A DNA stretch of 64,000 nt from Azolla caroliniana (GCA_043228905.1 JBHGNT010000006.1:13330001-13394000), one strand, 5' to 3'. Shown: positions 19,325 to 30,680, numbered from the stretch's first letter. The notes: a model not told the origin generated them from the sequence alone. Numbers and translations are program-made.

Positions 19325-21980
19325 CATTCCGGTGAAGAATGTGCACCTTGAGAGGTGCACCGACTGCCTAGCCAGTAAGCAAAACCGGACCTCCTTCCAA
19401 TCAAGGCCACCGATGAGATGTAATGCACCATTGGAGTTGGTGCACACCGACGTGTGTGAAGTGGACACGAAGTCCCATGCCGGAGCGCAGTACTTTGCAA
19501 TGTTCATAGATGACCACAACAGGAGGTTGTGGGCCACACCGTTGAAGATGAAGGATCAGGTGTTATCCGTTTTCAAGGACCTCCACGCAAGAGTGGAAAG
19601 AGAAACCAGACGGAAGCTGAAGGCGGTTCGAGCAGATAACGGAGGGGAATACTGGGGGGCAGTTCGAGGAGTCTGACTCAAATTTACCATGCCAAAGACG
19701 CGAAAACTAAACGGGCTAGCCGAGAGGATGAACCAGACCATAATGGAGAGGGTTCGGAGTATGCTAGCACATGCTAAACTACCCAAGACGTTTTGGGCTG
19801 AGACGCTGTCGATAGCGACGTATGTGATAAACAGATCACCCTCAGTGCCCTTAGATGGAGACACGCCGCAAAAGGTGTGGACCGGTAAGGAATTGTCCTA
19901 CCGGTATTTGAAGGTGTTCAGGTGTCTCGCGTACTTGCATGTTGCTAAGGACCGGAGAGGAAAGTTGGATCCAAAGACCCGGCCATGCATATTCCTTGGA
20001 TATGGCGATGATGAGTTCAGCTACCGAGTGTGGGATCCGGTTGACAAGAAGGTTTTCCGGAACTGAGATATTATCTTCATGGAGGACAAGACTCTTGCCG
20101 ACTGGGAGTCGGAGAAGAAGATAATGAACTCTGATGAGATTTGGACCCACCCGGCTAAGAGCCGGTTGACACTCGAGGAACCAGCCGGTTACGGTGAGGA
20201 TACCAAACCGGCAAAAGAAGAAGTAGAGGAAGCTGAAACCAGAACCGGCCAAGACCCCGAATTGGATTCGGATGAAGAACAAATAGAGGAGCCGGTTGCC
20301 AAAAGCCAAAGACGGAGATATCCTCTCAGAAAGAGAAGGCCCCCTCCCGGAGATTTCCGGATGCAGAGCATGTGTTGCTGACCGATGAGGGGGAGCCAGA
20401 AAGCTTCGAAGAAGCGAAGGATGACACCCATAGCCGTAAGTGGTTGAGTGCCATGCAGGACGAGATGGATTCCCTCCATGAGAACCACACGTATGAATTG
20501 GTGGAATTGCCGAAAGGAAAGAGGGCACTCCGAAATAAGTGGGTGTACAAGTTGAAACCGGGAGATGCCGACAACCCTCCAAGGTACAAAGCCAGGATCG
20601 TGGTGAAGGGGTTCCAGTAGAAGAACGGCGTGGACTTCGACGAGATATTTTCCCCGGTAGTAAAGATGACTTCCATTCGGATGGTGCTGAGCATAGTGGC
20701 AAGCATGGACCTCAAGGTAGAGCAGTTAGACATGAAGACGACGTTCCTCCACGGTGACCTTGAAGAGGAGATCTACATGCAGCAACCGGAGGGATTTGTG
20801 AGGAAAGGGAAGGAGCACCTGGTTTGCCGGTTAAAAAAGATCTTCTACGGGTTGAAACAGGCTCCCCGACAATGGTACTGGAAGTTTGACTCCTTCATGA
20901 CCGATCAAGGGTACCACAAGACGCAGGCCGATCACTGCATATTTGTGAAGAAGTTCGAAGGTGGAGACTTCCTGATACTCCTTTTGTACGTTTACGACAT
21001 GTTGATCGTCGGACGAGACCAAGTCAAGATACGGATGCTGAAGAAGGCCTTGAACTAGAACTTTTCAATGAAAGACTTGGGTCCAGCAAGACAGATGCTG
21101 GGGATGCATATCATCCGGGACCGGCCAACAAAGCAATTGTGGCTGTCACAGGAGAAGTACGTGACAAAGGTGCTTCAACGGTTCAACATGTTAGATGCGA
21201 AACCGGTCGGATCGACACTTCCGGCAAACTGTAGGTTATCCGGTAAGCAAAGCCCGAAGACGAAGGTAGAGAAGGCAGATATGATGAAGATACCATATGC
21301 CTCTGCCTTCGGGAGCCTAATGTACGTAATGGTGTGTACCCGACCGGATATCAGATATGCAGTCGGAGTGGTGAGCCAGTTTAGGAGCAATCCCGGCAAG
21401 GAGCACTAGAATGCGGTAAAATGGATACTCTGATACTTGAAAGGCACCTCAAGTATGTGTCTCCGATTCGGCTCCGGTAAACCCCAACTTGACGGTTTCA
21501 CTGATTCGGATATGTCGGGTGATGCGGATACCAGCCGGTCAACATCCGGATACGTCATGACATATGCGGGGGGAGCTGTTTCGTGGCAATTGAGGCTACA
21601 GAAGACGGTTACGTTGTCAACCACAAAAGCGGAGTACATGGCGGCTGTGGAAGCCGGTAAGGAAATACTATGGATGAAGGACTTCATCGAAGAGCTAGGG
21701 TCCGGCAAGAGGAATACCGACTCTATTGCGACAGTCAAAGTGCCATCCACCTTGCGAAGAACCCAGTGTATCATTCCAGGATGAAGCACATCCAGCAGAG
21801 GTACCACTGGATTCGGGAGCGAGTAGAAGACCGAGAGTTCGTGCTGACGAAGATCCACACGGAGGAGAACGAGTCGGATATGTTGACCAAGGTGCTGACG
21901 CTCGACAAGCTAGACGCATGCCGGAAGCAGATCGGATTGACGAGGCATCCCATGCCGGAGTGAAGGGGGAGTTCCTTCGA
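19325..21980 (+). mobile_element. Copia element G, 3' part, decayed
   Basis: A fragment of the same copia family as F and M. Integrase starts inside its zinc finger (HLERCTDCLASKQNRTSF), followed by the D-D-E core (LVHTDVCE ~19440, RADNGGEY ~19628, GLAERMNQT ~19720), RT and RNase H ending at TGA 21961-21963. Stops and frameshifts occur at about 19650, 20066, 20350, 20620, 21056, 21407 and 21750. In RT the catalytic YVDD reads YVYD (~20987). A purine tract (21964-21976) remains, but only a few bases of the 3' LTR can be recognised. Its 5' half is not in the window. Confidence 0.85.
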
Positions 21981-21984
21981 TGCA

Positions 21985-23640
21985 AGTGCCAGTTTCACTG
22001 TCCCCGATTAAGATATGCACAAGGTCGGTAATTGATCGACTTATTCTTCCTCTCAAGGCAATATACTTGATAAAATGCCAATGTCTTTCCACGATATTGG
22101 TAGTCAACATGTCCATAGTTGAAAATTCTACCAAACTTGGGCTAGAGTTTCCTGCACAGACATGTCAAACCACACCATCCTCCTTCTATATATTGCCAAA
22201 CACCGGGTTTTTCTGCAAATTCTACCTTTAACTCCTCACACATCGCATTGAATGCGGATTCAGTAATGCATTGCATCAGTTGGCACATTCGGTGATAAAG
22301 ATGGCTTCTCTCAGTTGCACTTACTTTTGGCAACAAATTGTCCACCCATGCCTTTTTGGCATGAAATTGACACAACAAAAGTCGACTATGTGTTTGCAAC
22401 TGTTGCCCATTTACAACAATCCAAGGTTGACAGTCTGTTGCAACCACATTAGTTATGACATTATATGATGTCCAACATTTATCAATCACTATTGCATTTG
22501 GCCTCACCGTGGGCATCCTGCGAATATGACTCTCAAACAAGTTTCTAATACGACTTGCTCATGGTTTAACCCCTTATCAGAACTATAAAGCATGTACCAT
22601 AACGGGATTCCAATTCACATGGAATTGGGGGCAACAACTACATATAATGGTAGCCCGAATTGGTTTGTTTTAAATGTCGAGTGGATTGCCCAAGAGTTGT
22701 TTAGGGTCAACCGCTCACACATTTCCAACATCCATTGATCTTGAAGTATCAAGATAAATGGTTGTCTAACGGGAGATCTTGGTCCACCGAGCAGGTAGGG
22801 TTGAACATGAGCCACTTTCCCAATATCGCGGAGTGCATAGGCATCTTACATCATCAAAGCCCAATCAACCTTAGTCATGGCACTCCCAAATTTTAACCTA
22901 TTTGTCATGTTATGGACCTCCTTTGGTATCATAAAGAACCTATAGCTAACAAGCTCTAATGGACTAGCCTTGAACTTATGATATGCTTCCTTATGCATGC
23001 TCATTCGTGCCACATACCTTGCACACCCAACATCAAATAGGTCATCTTTGCAACAACTTATGACATTGGGGTGTGTTGGCAAATGGTACACATCCGACCT
23101 ACTACGTGGTACATGACCACTATGAGGTCCATATATTGAAATGGTCAGTGTCTCATTGTCAACCCCGTCATTCATTCTAACATCCACATGGATTGTACAC
23201 CCACATCGGGGTGTGCAACTGTGTCATCGAGTGGAATTAGACGCAAGCCGAGATGTCCCAGCATGATGACAACTATACCTAGTCACACACATACTCTTCT
23301 TGACTCCTTTCCTTAAGCATGTATGATACTTGATTTGCAAATCCGGGAGCGCAACATCTAACTGGTGGGTTTCTACCTTGATCACTTCTATGGGTAGGGC
23401 CTTGTTATATTTGGCCATGCTCGATCCCAAAACTTTGTTTGGGTCGACCTTCAACACCATTTGGCAACCACAACTTCTAATGAGTGCTTTTACGTACAAC
23501 ACGTTCGCATTCACAAGTGGAAGGATTGCACACAAATGGAAGGATAAAGAATATTCCATCTGATTTTGGGGCTTTTTTGGCCATTTCACAAAACACCTTG
23601 ATAGCAGTATCACATGTTCTCAAAAACTTGATGAAAAAGC
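21985..23640 (-). pseudogene. MULE-type transposase pseudogene
   Basis: On the minus strand 23613 to about 22590 is one frame with a few stops, and the rest is in another frame. Readable blocks are WAIHSTFKTNQFGLPLYVVV (~22665), resembling the first catalytic block of MULE transposases with His in place of the Asp; LLCQFHAKKAWVDNLLP (~22370), the CxxH block; and TTNIVERHWHFIKYIALRGR (~22080) near the C-terminus. These cut-and-paste transposases belong to the Mutator superfamily. The gene is broken by at least three stops and one frameshift, and its C-terminal end meets copia G near 21985. Confidence 0.72.
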
Positions 23641-23852
23641 TAAAATTTTCACCATTCGGTAAAATTGAAAAATGCTAAAATTTGGCCAAATACGAAAAGT
23701 AACTTTGTGTATTATTATGGAGAAATTACAACTAGTAGTATTTTAGATCCTAACGAAATCATAAGCGAAAGATTTCAAAACAATCAACTTTTTTATTTCA
23801 TTTGATAAAATGTTGTCTAAATTTCTTACATATCGTTGCACAAAAAATACAT

Positions 23853-24010
23853 TTAGGAGTTACTTGCATCACTATCATTATTCTTTTCATGAGAATCACT
23901 ACTATAACTAATATACAATTGTGACTCTTCCTCCTCATTTTCAAATATACCAATCAAATCATTGTATTCACTAAATGGTGTCTCTAAATTGTGTGCACTA
24001 AATCTTGTTC
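23853..24010 (-). pseudogene. Acidic coding remnant upstream of the MULE pseudogene
   Basis: A short minus-strand frame encodes a serine/glutamate-rich stretch (LIGIFENEEEESQLYISYSS then DSHEKNNDSDASNS) ending at a stop. Acidic N-terminal segments occur in transposase genes of this kind, and position and strand fit the 5' part of the MULE gene at 21985-23640. Alternatively it is chance. The rest of 23640-24407 is A/T-rich and I see nothing else in it. Confidence 0.3.
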
Positions 24011-24407
24011 ACCTTCAATCTTAGATATCTTCTAGTCTTGGTAATATCTTTTTTTTTATGTCTATCGTTGGCGTCCTTAAACATCCAACTTTTGTTAGTG
24101 TAAAGTCATACACAATGATATCCACCTCACTAATGTCAATGATAGATGTATTACAAAAGTTTAATGCATCACCACGTCCAAAACTTTACCAATGTAGAAT
24201 TGGTGCCCTAGGTCATGGCCATCTACATGTGTAGCTATTATTAATATCCCCAGCTTGAGTTCTTGCAAGTTTCCTTGTCACCTGAGTTATGCTCATGTTG
24301 TCATCCTTAGTTCCACATAAATGTTTCTCTATTGTAGATGAACCAAACTATGAAGATCAACAATAAGTGCTTGAAGTGGATTAAGAACCACGAGAATATT
24401 TTATAGA

Positions 24408-25884
24408 CCACGTAAATGGCATTTGCAAGGTTCAATTACTATCAACACAATTATTAATGGTTTTTTGTTAATCAATGAAGCACATGTTCACGTCTTGTTA
24501 TGCAACATACTTCTTTGCAGTATCGATATGCATATTTTTCTCTTGTAAAAACAGAGATTTTAGTACAATTCGAGTTCATGTAAACCCTAAACCTCTTTTA
24601 TTTGAAACAAAAGAAGATTTCTAAACATGAACTCCATACATTGTATCGAGTTGATGTAAAAAACAGAGTTTTGATCACAATTACATACAATGTATCAAAT
24701 TCATATTCAAAGTTTTTTTCTCGTATATAAAAAAATAAAAAAATTGAGCTTGAGTTGATGAAAAAACTAGTTTTTAAACGACAATTCAATACAATGTATA
24801 GAGTTCATGTTTAAAGTATTTTTTTAATTTTTTTTCAAATTTAAACATGAATTCGATACATTGTATCGACTTGTGATGAAAACTCTAGTTTTTTCATCAC
24901 TTCAAAAAAAAAAAAAAGATCCGAAATAAATAGAAAAAAATCCCTCCCCCCCCAAAAAAAACCTTTAAACATGAACTCGATACATTGTATTGAATTGTGG
25001 TTTAAAAACTAGTTTTTTCATCAACTCAAGCTCAATTTTTTATTTTTTACATTGTATCGAGTTCATGTTGAAAAACTTAGCTTTTTGACGTGAACTCGAT
25101 ACATTGTATTGAATTCATGTTGAAAAGTCAACGTTTCGACATTGTATCGAGTTCGTGTTGAAAAACAGAGTTTTCAAGAACAACTTGATACATTGTATCG
25201 AGTTCGTGTCAAAAAGCTAACTTTTGACATGAATTCAATACAATGTATCGAGTTCATGTTAAAATTTTTTTTTTTGGGTTTTAAAAAACAACAAATTTGG
25301 TTTTTTTCTATTTATTTTGGGTCTTTTTGGTTTTTTTTTAAAAGAAAAAGTTGAAGTGATGAAAAAACCAGAGTTTTCATCACAAGTCGATATAATGTAT
25401 CGAATTCATGTTTAAAGTTTTTTTTTCCAAAAATAAAAAAAGAAAACAAAAAAACATTGAAAAAAAAAAACTTTAAACATGAACTAGGTACATTGTACTG
25501 AATTGTGGTGAAAATTTTGGTTTTTTCATCAACTCACGTTCGATTTTATTATTTTTTAAAATTCGAGGAAAAAAACTTTGAACATGAATTTGATACGTTG
25601 TATGGAATTGTGATGAAAAATCTGCTTGTTACATCAACTCAATACAATGTATGGAGTTCATGTTTAGAAATCTTCTTTTTTTTCAAATAAAAGAGGTTTA
25701 GGGTTTTTACATGAACTCGAATTGTACTAAAATCTCTGTTTTGACAAGAGTAAAAGATGCGTATCGATGTTGTAAAGAAGTATGTTGCACAACAAGATAC
25801 CTTATGGTGAACATGTGCTTCCTTGATTAACAAAAAACCATTAATAATTGTGTTGATGGTAATTGAACCTTTCAAATGCCATTT
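24408..25884. repeat. Foldback repeat with ~735-bp inverted arms built of palindromic 25-mers
   Basis: The sequence from 24408 inward reappears inverted from 25884 inward. Matches include GTAAATGGCATTT at both tips, the TTAATCAA/AAGCACATGTTCA segment, AAACCTCTTTTATTTGAA and ATAAATAGAAAAAA. The arms meet near 25145 with almost no loop. About 14 copies of a palindromic unit (GAACTCGATACATTGTATCG plus its mirror) sit every 50-100 bp. No target duplication or transposase is visible. It is either a foldback DNA transposon, a terminal-inverted-repeat remnant of the nearby MULE, or a hairpin source of small RNA. Confidence 0.7.
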
Positions 25885-26468
25885 ACTTCACAAATTTTGT
25901 AGGGGAGCTCTCAAAATGAAGAAGAGGAGAGCATTGTGGATACCTTGATAAGTATGTGATATGTTCAAATTGATATATTAATGTTTACATCTAAGTTTGG
26001 CAGTTTTGACAGTTTATGAATATCATCTACATTTTAGGAGTTATGGATTTATCAAAATTGTTTATGAATATTGTATACATTTCTTGAGTTGTGAATTTAT
26101 GGATGTTAATGAACACTAAATTTATAGATGATGGCATTAAGGATTACAATGTTACCTCTTATACTTAAAACATTTTCAAAGTCTAACAATAGATCTAACT
26201 TCCACTTTTGGAACCTACATCTTCTCAAGATGGTGAAACCATTAATCTTAACTTGTGCCTTAAGTTAACCGTTGTGATTTTCTTTAAGTTAACTACATTT
26301 TAAATCTGCAAACCATAAACATTTAAACATTTATTGAAAAACTATTCAATTTTAGAAATTATCATTTTGAAACTTGTTAAATCTCAAAAAATTAACAAAT
26401 TTTACATGCTATTTAAATCATGTGATACTGGTGTATCAAGTTTCTGAAAATTGCCAAAAATCGCAAGA
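25885..26468. other. A/T-rich spacer, no gene seen
   Basis: No convincing reading frame. At 26420-26540 it runs into about 120 bp that match, inverted, 23500-23640 (shared CATGTGATACTG and CCTTCCACTTGTGAATGCGA). This hints at a duplicated transposon end or gene piece. Confidence 0.5.
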
Positions 26469-27128
26469 TTATAAAAGGAATCTATAAGTGGAATGCACGA
26501 TCCTTCCACTTGTGAATGCGAACGTGTTGTACTCCGTTACGATGCCATAATCATGTACATCAATCGTGTAATCTTGCTTTAACTCTTTAAGAGTCTTTGA
26601 AAATGTGTGATGGGATGCGTCACCATGAGACGCTAATGCTACCTCCCTCCGTTTCTCGACATATATTACTTGAAGATTAGGTGATGCCACTAGGTAGATT
26701 GCACTCTCATTCTTGAGTATGAGACGACTCTTCATGCGCCTCCGTGCATGGAGATTGAGTGGTGCACCCCTTGTGACATCATGTAATGCTTCTAATGTTA
26801 CATTAACTTGTCCCAATAAATCTTTAACCATCAAATCAGACGCACCTCTTGAGAATGCAAAATATCTGGGGGAACAATTCATGAAGGGATCCACCGCCTC
26901 ATCCTCACAATTGGAATCAGATGACCCAAAAGACATCTCTAATTCATCCTCAGATACAAATGATGCGTTGGACAACCATGACATATCCTCCAATTCATCT
27001 TCCGACATGGCAAAGACACCATGATGCATTGTGCTCTCCATAGATGGTTGTGGTTGATTACTATGGTGATTAAAGTGAGCGAATACAATGTGATCGAGAA
27101 TGGCAGTGATTGAGGTGAATGTGAGCAA
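26469..27128 (-). CDS. Uncharacterised acidic reading frame (219 codons)
   Basis: An open minus-strand frame begins with ATG at 27128 or at an internal ATG near 27040. Residues ~40-85 are acidic (SEDELEDMSWLSNASF and SSDSNCEDEAVDPF), followed by a basic part with ARRRMKSRLILKNESA. I do not recognise a domain. Composition and length argue against pure chance in A/T-rich DNA, and acidic N-termini are found in plant transposase genes. The stop end falls within a segment repeated near 23500, so it may be a 5' exon of a lost transposon gene. Function unknown. Confidence 0.35.
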   Translation of the reverse strand: MLTFTSITAILDHIVFAHFNHHSNQPQPSMESTMHHGVFAMSEDELEDMSWLSNASFVSEDELEMSFGSSDSNCEDEAVDPFMNCSPRYFAFSRGASDLMVKDLLGQVNVTLEALHDVTRGAPLNLHARRRMKSRLILKNESAIYLVASPNLQVIYVEKRREVALASHGDASHHTFSKTLKELKQDYTIDVHDYGIVTEYNTFAFTSGRIVHSTYRFLL

Positions 27129-27202
27129 TTACACCAATGAATGAAGTGAATGAATTCAAATGAATGTCAGTGATTGAAGTTCAAATGAATTCAATGTAAT
27201 TG

Positions 27203-27629
27203 ATAATGCACATGAATGAAGTGGATGATTTTAGCTCTTCTTCAATGATTTAGCTCTAGATTGATTTCAGCACTTTGAGCCTTGATTTCAGCTCTTAGTG
27301 AATGATCAAGAATGCACATGAATGAAGTGGAGGATTTCAGCTCTTCTTCAATGATTTAGCTCGAGATTGATTTCAGCACTTCGAGCCTTGATTTTAGCTC
27401 TTCGTGGATGATCGAGAATGCACATGAATGAAGTGGATGATTTCAGCTCTTCTTCAATGATTTAGCTCGAGATTGATTTCAGCACTTCGAGCCTTGATTT
27501 CAGCTCTTAGTGGATGATCGAGAATGCACATGAATGAAGTGGATGATTTCAGCTCTTCTTCAATGACTTAGCTCGAGATTGATTTCAGCACTTCGAGCCT
27601 TGATTTTAGGTCTTAGTGAATGATTGAGA
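27203..27629. repeat. Minisatellite: four 106-bp tandem units
   Basis: Units begin AATGCACATGAATGAAGTGG at 27205, 27311, 27417 and 27523, with the register ending at 27629. The period is exactly 106 bp in each step and the units differ by only a few substitutions. 106 is not a multiple of three, so it is not a coding repeat. Flanks on both sides contain looser GTGAATGA-type words. Confidence 0.9.
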
Positions 27630-28665
27630 ATGCCAACTGTTTGTGAATGGTTTCTACTGTTTGACTGTGATTGAGGTGAATGAAATCAATGTGAGTGATT
27701 AATAGACTGTGAATGATCTGAATTATTTCAACTCTTAGTGAATGAGTTCACCTCTTAGTGCATGCTAGTGACTTTGGTGAATCAATTTAGTATGATCGTT
27801 GTAACCCCATTATTACACATAGTTGGGCACCTGCATATTAATGAGTCAGGCTCCCTCCTTTGATATGAGTTGGGCTCCTCACTGGAACAAATGGAATAAT
27901 TGATTTTTGAGAATTTCGAACATAATTTTCAAACATTAAAACTTGAGGTACACATTTGTGGGGGCTACACATTAAAACTTGACCTACACATTTTGCAACC
28001 TCTCTTTCATCACTTTGTGGGGGTGGGCACGTGAACTTTCTTGTAGCAATAGAGTAGCAATTAAACTCCCCATTTAGTGTAGTGTTCACAGAGCCTATCT
28101 TCTCCATTGTTGACTTACTAGGGCTATGCAACACTAGTAGAGCATGATTTTGGCTCTTCGAGAATGATTTCAGCACTAGGAGAGCATTTCTCCCCCACAT
28201 TAGTATCATAAAGTGATAAAAAAGCTCATCTAAGAAGACCCCCAACCAAGAAATAAGCTTTTACTAAAGCATTGCAACCCCAGTTTACACACACACACAC
28301 ATGTATGAATAAAAAACCGCAAAAAATACAAGGCTTAATCCATTATCTCAAACTCCTCAAGATCTGACTCATTGCGTAAGATTTGCATTGAATAAGATCT
28401 CCTCAAACTCCACATTGAATAAGATTTGCATTTAGTCATATACAACCAAGATGAGATTCAAATATTGATTTGATATTACAAAATTAACCATATTGATATG
28501 GCCAAGAATATACAAAAAACTTTGGCCCCCTTGATTCCAAAATACAAAAAAGTTGGTAGCTTTGGTTCTAGAATATAGAAAAAAGGCTAGCAACCCGCAT
28601 TAGATAGTACATCGAGATCATATATTTGACGTTACAAAGTACAACTCCGAATGATTAAAAGAACC
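27630..28665. other. A/T-rich spacer, no supported gene
   Basis: A 135-codon minus-strand frame (28245-27838) has no recognisable motif and I do not support it. A short (CA)n run is at about 28288-28302. Nothing else stands out. Confidence 0.5.
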
Positions 28666-29421
28666 CTAAGCCCAAAGTCCTTCCATTTTGCCATGATTTT
28701 TTGAAGGAGCTCCACATCTTCGAATCCAAACTATTGTCTTCAACTTCCTCATGTACGATTGACGTGATTTGTTGTACTTTAGCTCTGGATCCAAAAAATG
28801 CCTTATCGATCGATGTCTTTCATAGTTGTTAAAGAATGAGGTGGTTGTGCTCTTCATGGAGGTCGATTTCTCTTCTTCCTCTATCTTCAGTCCATGAGGT
28901 AGTATTACACGAATGCCATGTGCCTTCTGTAAGTGAGCCTCCATCTCAGCTTTCTTGTGAAACCATCGTACCTCTTTTCTACATGAATCTCCAACGATAC
29001 ATGTGCGACATTTAATACTTGCCGAGTCTCTTCCACACTTGAAGAGGGACATAGGGTCCACTACAACATTGGTGTGACATTTGTATTAGAAAAACCCAAT
29101 ATATACTTACTTCAATAATGACAAGAATGTACATCAACTCACCATTTAGTTTGACATCTTCAACAAATGGTCCCACGTCGTGTTCAAGTCATTCATAGGC
29201 TTTTCAGTAATGATGTTTTCACCATCCATATCGTTGGATTTGGGGAACCTAGCACCCTTTCTTACAAAAACCCTAAAACATCATTCAAGTTAGCACACAA
29301 ACATCACTATTTATACACAATATATAGTTAAGAAATGATTCAGGCCATACCTCCCCTCATAGGGTATTGTTTCACCCCAATCCGCATCAAAGTCTACGAA
29401 GGTCTTGGACCGACTAGCCAT
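28666..29421 (-). pseudogene. Multi-exon gene remnant with a BED-like zinc finger
   Basis: On the minus strand an exon starts at ATG 29421 (MASRSKTFVDFDADWGETIP) and meets a donor AG|GTATGG near 29360. A second exon follows an acceptor TTTTAG near 29280, stays in frame, contains LNTTWDHLLKM, and meets a donor ATG|GTGAGT near 29147. A third (from about 29062, after TTGTAG) encodes CX2C (KCRTC) and AHLQKAHG (HX4H). A Trp block, CX2C and HX4H in this order resemble the BED finger of hAT-derived proteins. A TAA just before the second donor suggests decay or a different splice site. No transposase core is seen. Confidence 0.5.
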
Positions 29422-29518
29422 CTATACAAACCACATGCCATTTTCAATAACCACCAATATGTCCATTGCATTCAAGTCTTCAAATTTCACAATCCAAGCA
29501 CACTGAGAAATTGTCAAA

Positions 29519-29872
29519 TGTTGTCACGGACGAGTATAATAGAGTAGAACCAAGACGAGACTAAGAACTAGGAGAGAAAAAGAACAAGAACTTGACTTAT
29601 GATTCCGTAACTGGTGTTGTTCACCTTGATTAGAATCAAGGTGCACCTAAGTATTTATACAAGAAGGTAGAGGTATGTATGTTAGCTAGGAATAGAGAAT
29701 GCATGCAAGCTAGGAACTTCCAATGTTCAATCTACCACACATGAAGTTGGGTTTTTTGCATACAAGAATGCATAGATGGATGTAGCTTAGTTGGTAGGGT
29801 TGCCAAATGAAGACCAAGAGGTCTTGGGTTCAATCCCTACCTTCCACCGTGGTGTGGCATATGTTTATGACA
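29519..29872 (-). repeat. 3' LTR of element K
   Basis: A 354-bp LTR, TGTCATAAAC at its minus-strand start and GTGACAACA at its end, with a TATAAATA motif near 29660. Directly to the right, 29873-29888 read on the minus strand is CTTAGGGGGAGGATAA, a good polypurine tract. That fixes the internal edge and orientation. Confidence 0.8.
29777..29846 (+). other. tRNA-like sequence inside the LTR of K
   Basis: About 70 nt on the plus strand (antisense to K) have tRNA layout. There is an A-box TAGCTTAGTTGG (29783-29794), a B-box GGTTCAATCC (29827-29836) 44 nt further on, and partly pairing ends TGGATGT / CCTTCCA. The anticodon arm is irregular and mismatches are present, so this is a tRNA pseudogene or a SINE-type promoter rather than a working tRNA. 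It lies in the U3 part of the LTR. Confidence 0.55.
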
Positions 29873-29888
29873 TTATCCTCCCCCTAAG

Positions 29889-30680
29889 GCCGTCTCCGAA
29901 GATCCGCAGCTGACTTTTCTGGGTACCGTTGATGAAAAGCTCGAATCGTCTCGGGAGCATTTTGTAAATGTGTAACTGGTTCCCACATGGCATCCGAAAT
30001 GGGGTAACCTTTCCATAAGACCAAATATTGAAGTCATCATCACTGCAAGCGGGAGTCGAGGATCTGGTCCACCTCGTACTCCTCCCTTGTTGATAATTCC
30101 ACAGGTGACGGTGGAGGAGGTTGTCGTCCCGGAATTCGAGAAGGATGGTATAGTTCAAACAGAGAGAAGTGGAAAACATTGTGAATCCTGAATGTTGGGG
30201 GAAGTGTTAACCGGAATGCAATTGGGTTGATTCGCTCGATGATACATAAGGGGTCTAACTTTTTGTAGTCAAGCTTCGTGAAGGGACGGGTGGTGGCGAT
30301 GTGGCGGCGTAGCAACCAAACCATGTCACTGACTGCAAAGGGCGGTGCGACCAAGCAATGACGGTTAGCGTGATTCTGATAATGATTGCCAGCAACATGA
30401 AGGTCAAGGGAGAGGTCACGATGGACATCGTGTAACGTGCGAACACACATCTCTACCGACGGATTGACGGAAATCGCAAGAATGGAAATGCTGAAATGAG
30501 GGTGGAACCCATAGTTTGCAAAGAATGGGGAAACCTTAGTGGTGGCATGGATACTATTATTGTAGGAAAATTCCATCATGGCAAGGAAGTCCACCCAATC
30601 CTCTTGTTGGTAGCTTACTGTACACTGAAGGTATTGTTCGAGGATTTGGTTGACTCTTTCGGTTTGGCCATCAATTTGAG
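29889..30680 (-). pseudogene. Integrase C-terminus and chromodomain of element K
   Basis: The minus strand encodes the end of the integrase core (QTERVNQILEQYLQ, EFSYNNSIHATTKVSPF), the linker with VFHFSLFELYHPSR, and a chromodomain. The chromodomain starts EEYEVDQILDSRL and, after a stop and frameshift near 30040, continues as LVLWKGYP and MWEPVTHL. The chromodomain marks the chromovirus branch of Ty3 elements, where it is thought to guide insertion to particular chromatin. The gene is broken. Confidence 0.75.

Noticed and set aside
24408-25884. CRISPR-like array of regularly repeated palindromes
   Set aside because: The DNA is clearly plant. Spacing is irregular, repeats diverge, units occur in both orientations and no Cas gene exists. 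A foldback repeat explains it.
27838-28245. 135-codon minus-strand frame
   Set aside because: No motif, no paralog in the window, no start context or introns. Chance frames of this size are expected in this A/T-rich stretch.
29519-29872. Target-site duplication for element K
   Set aside because: The 5' end of K is not in the window because copia M cuts it, so no duplicate can be tested.
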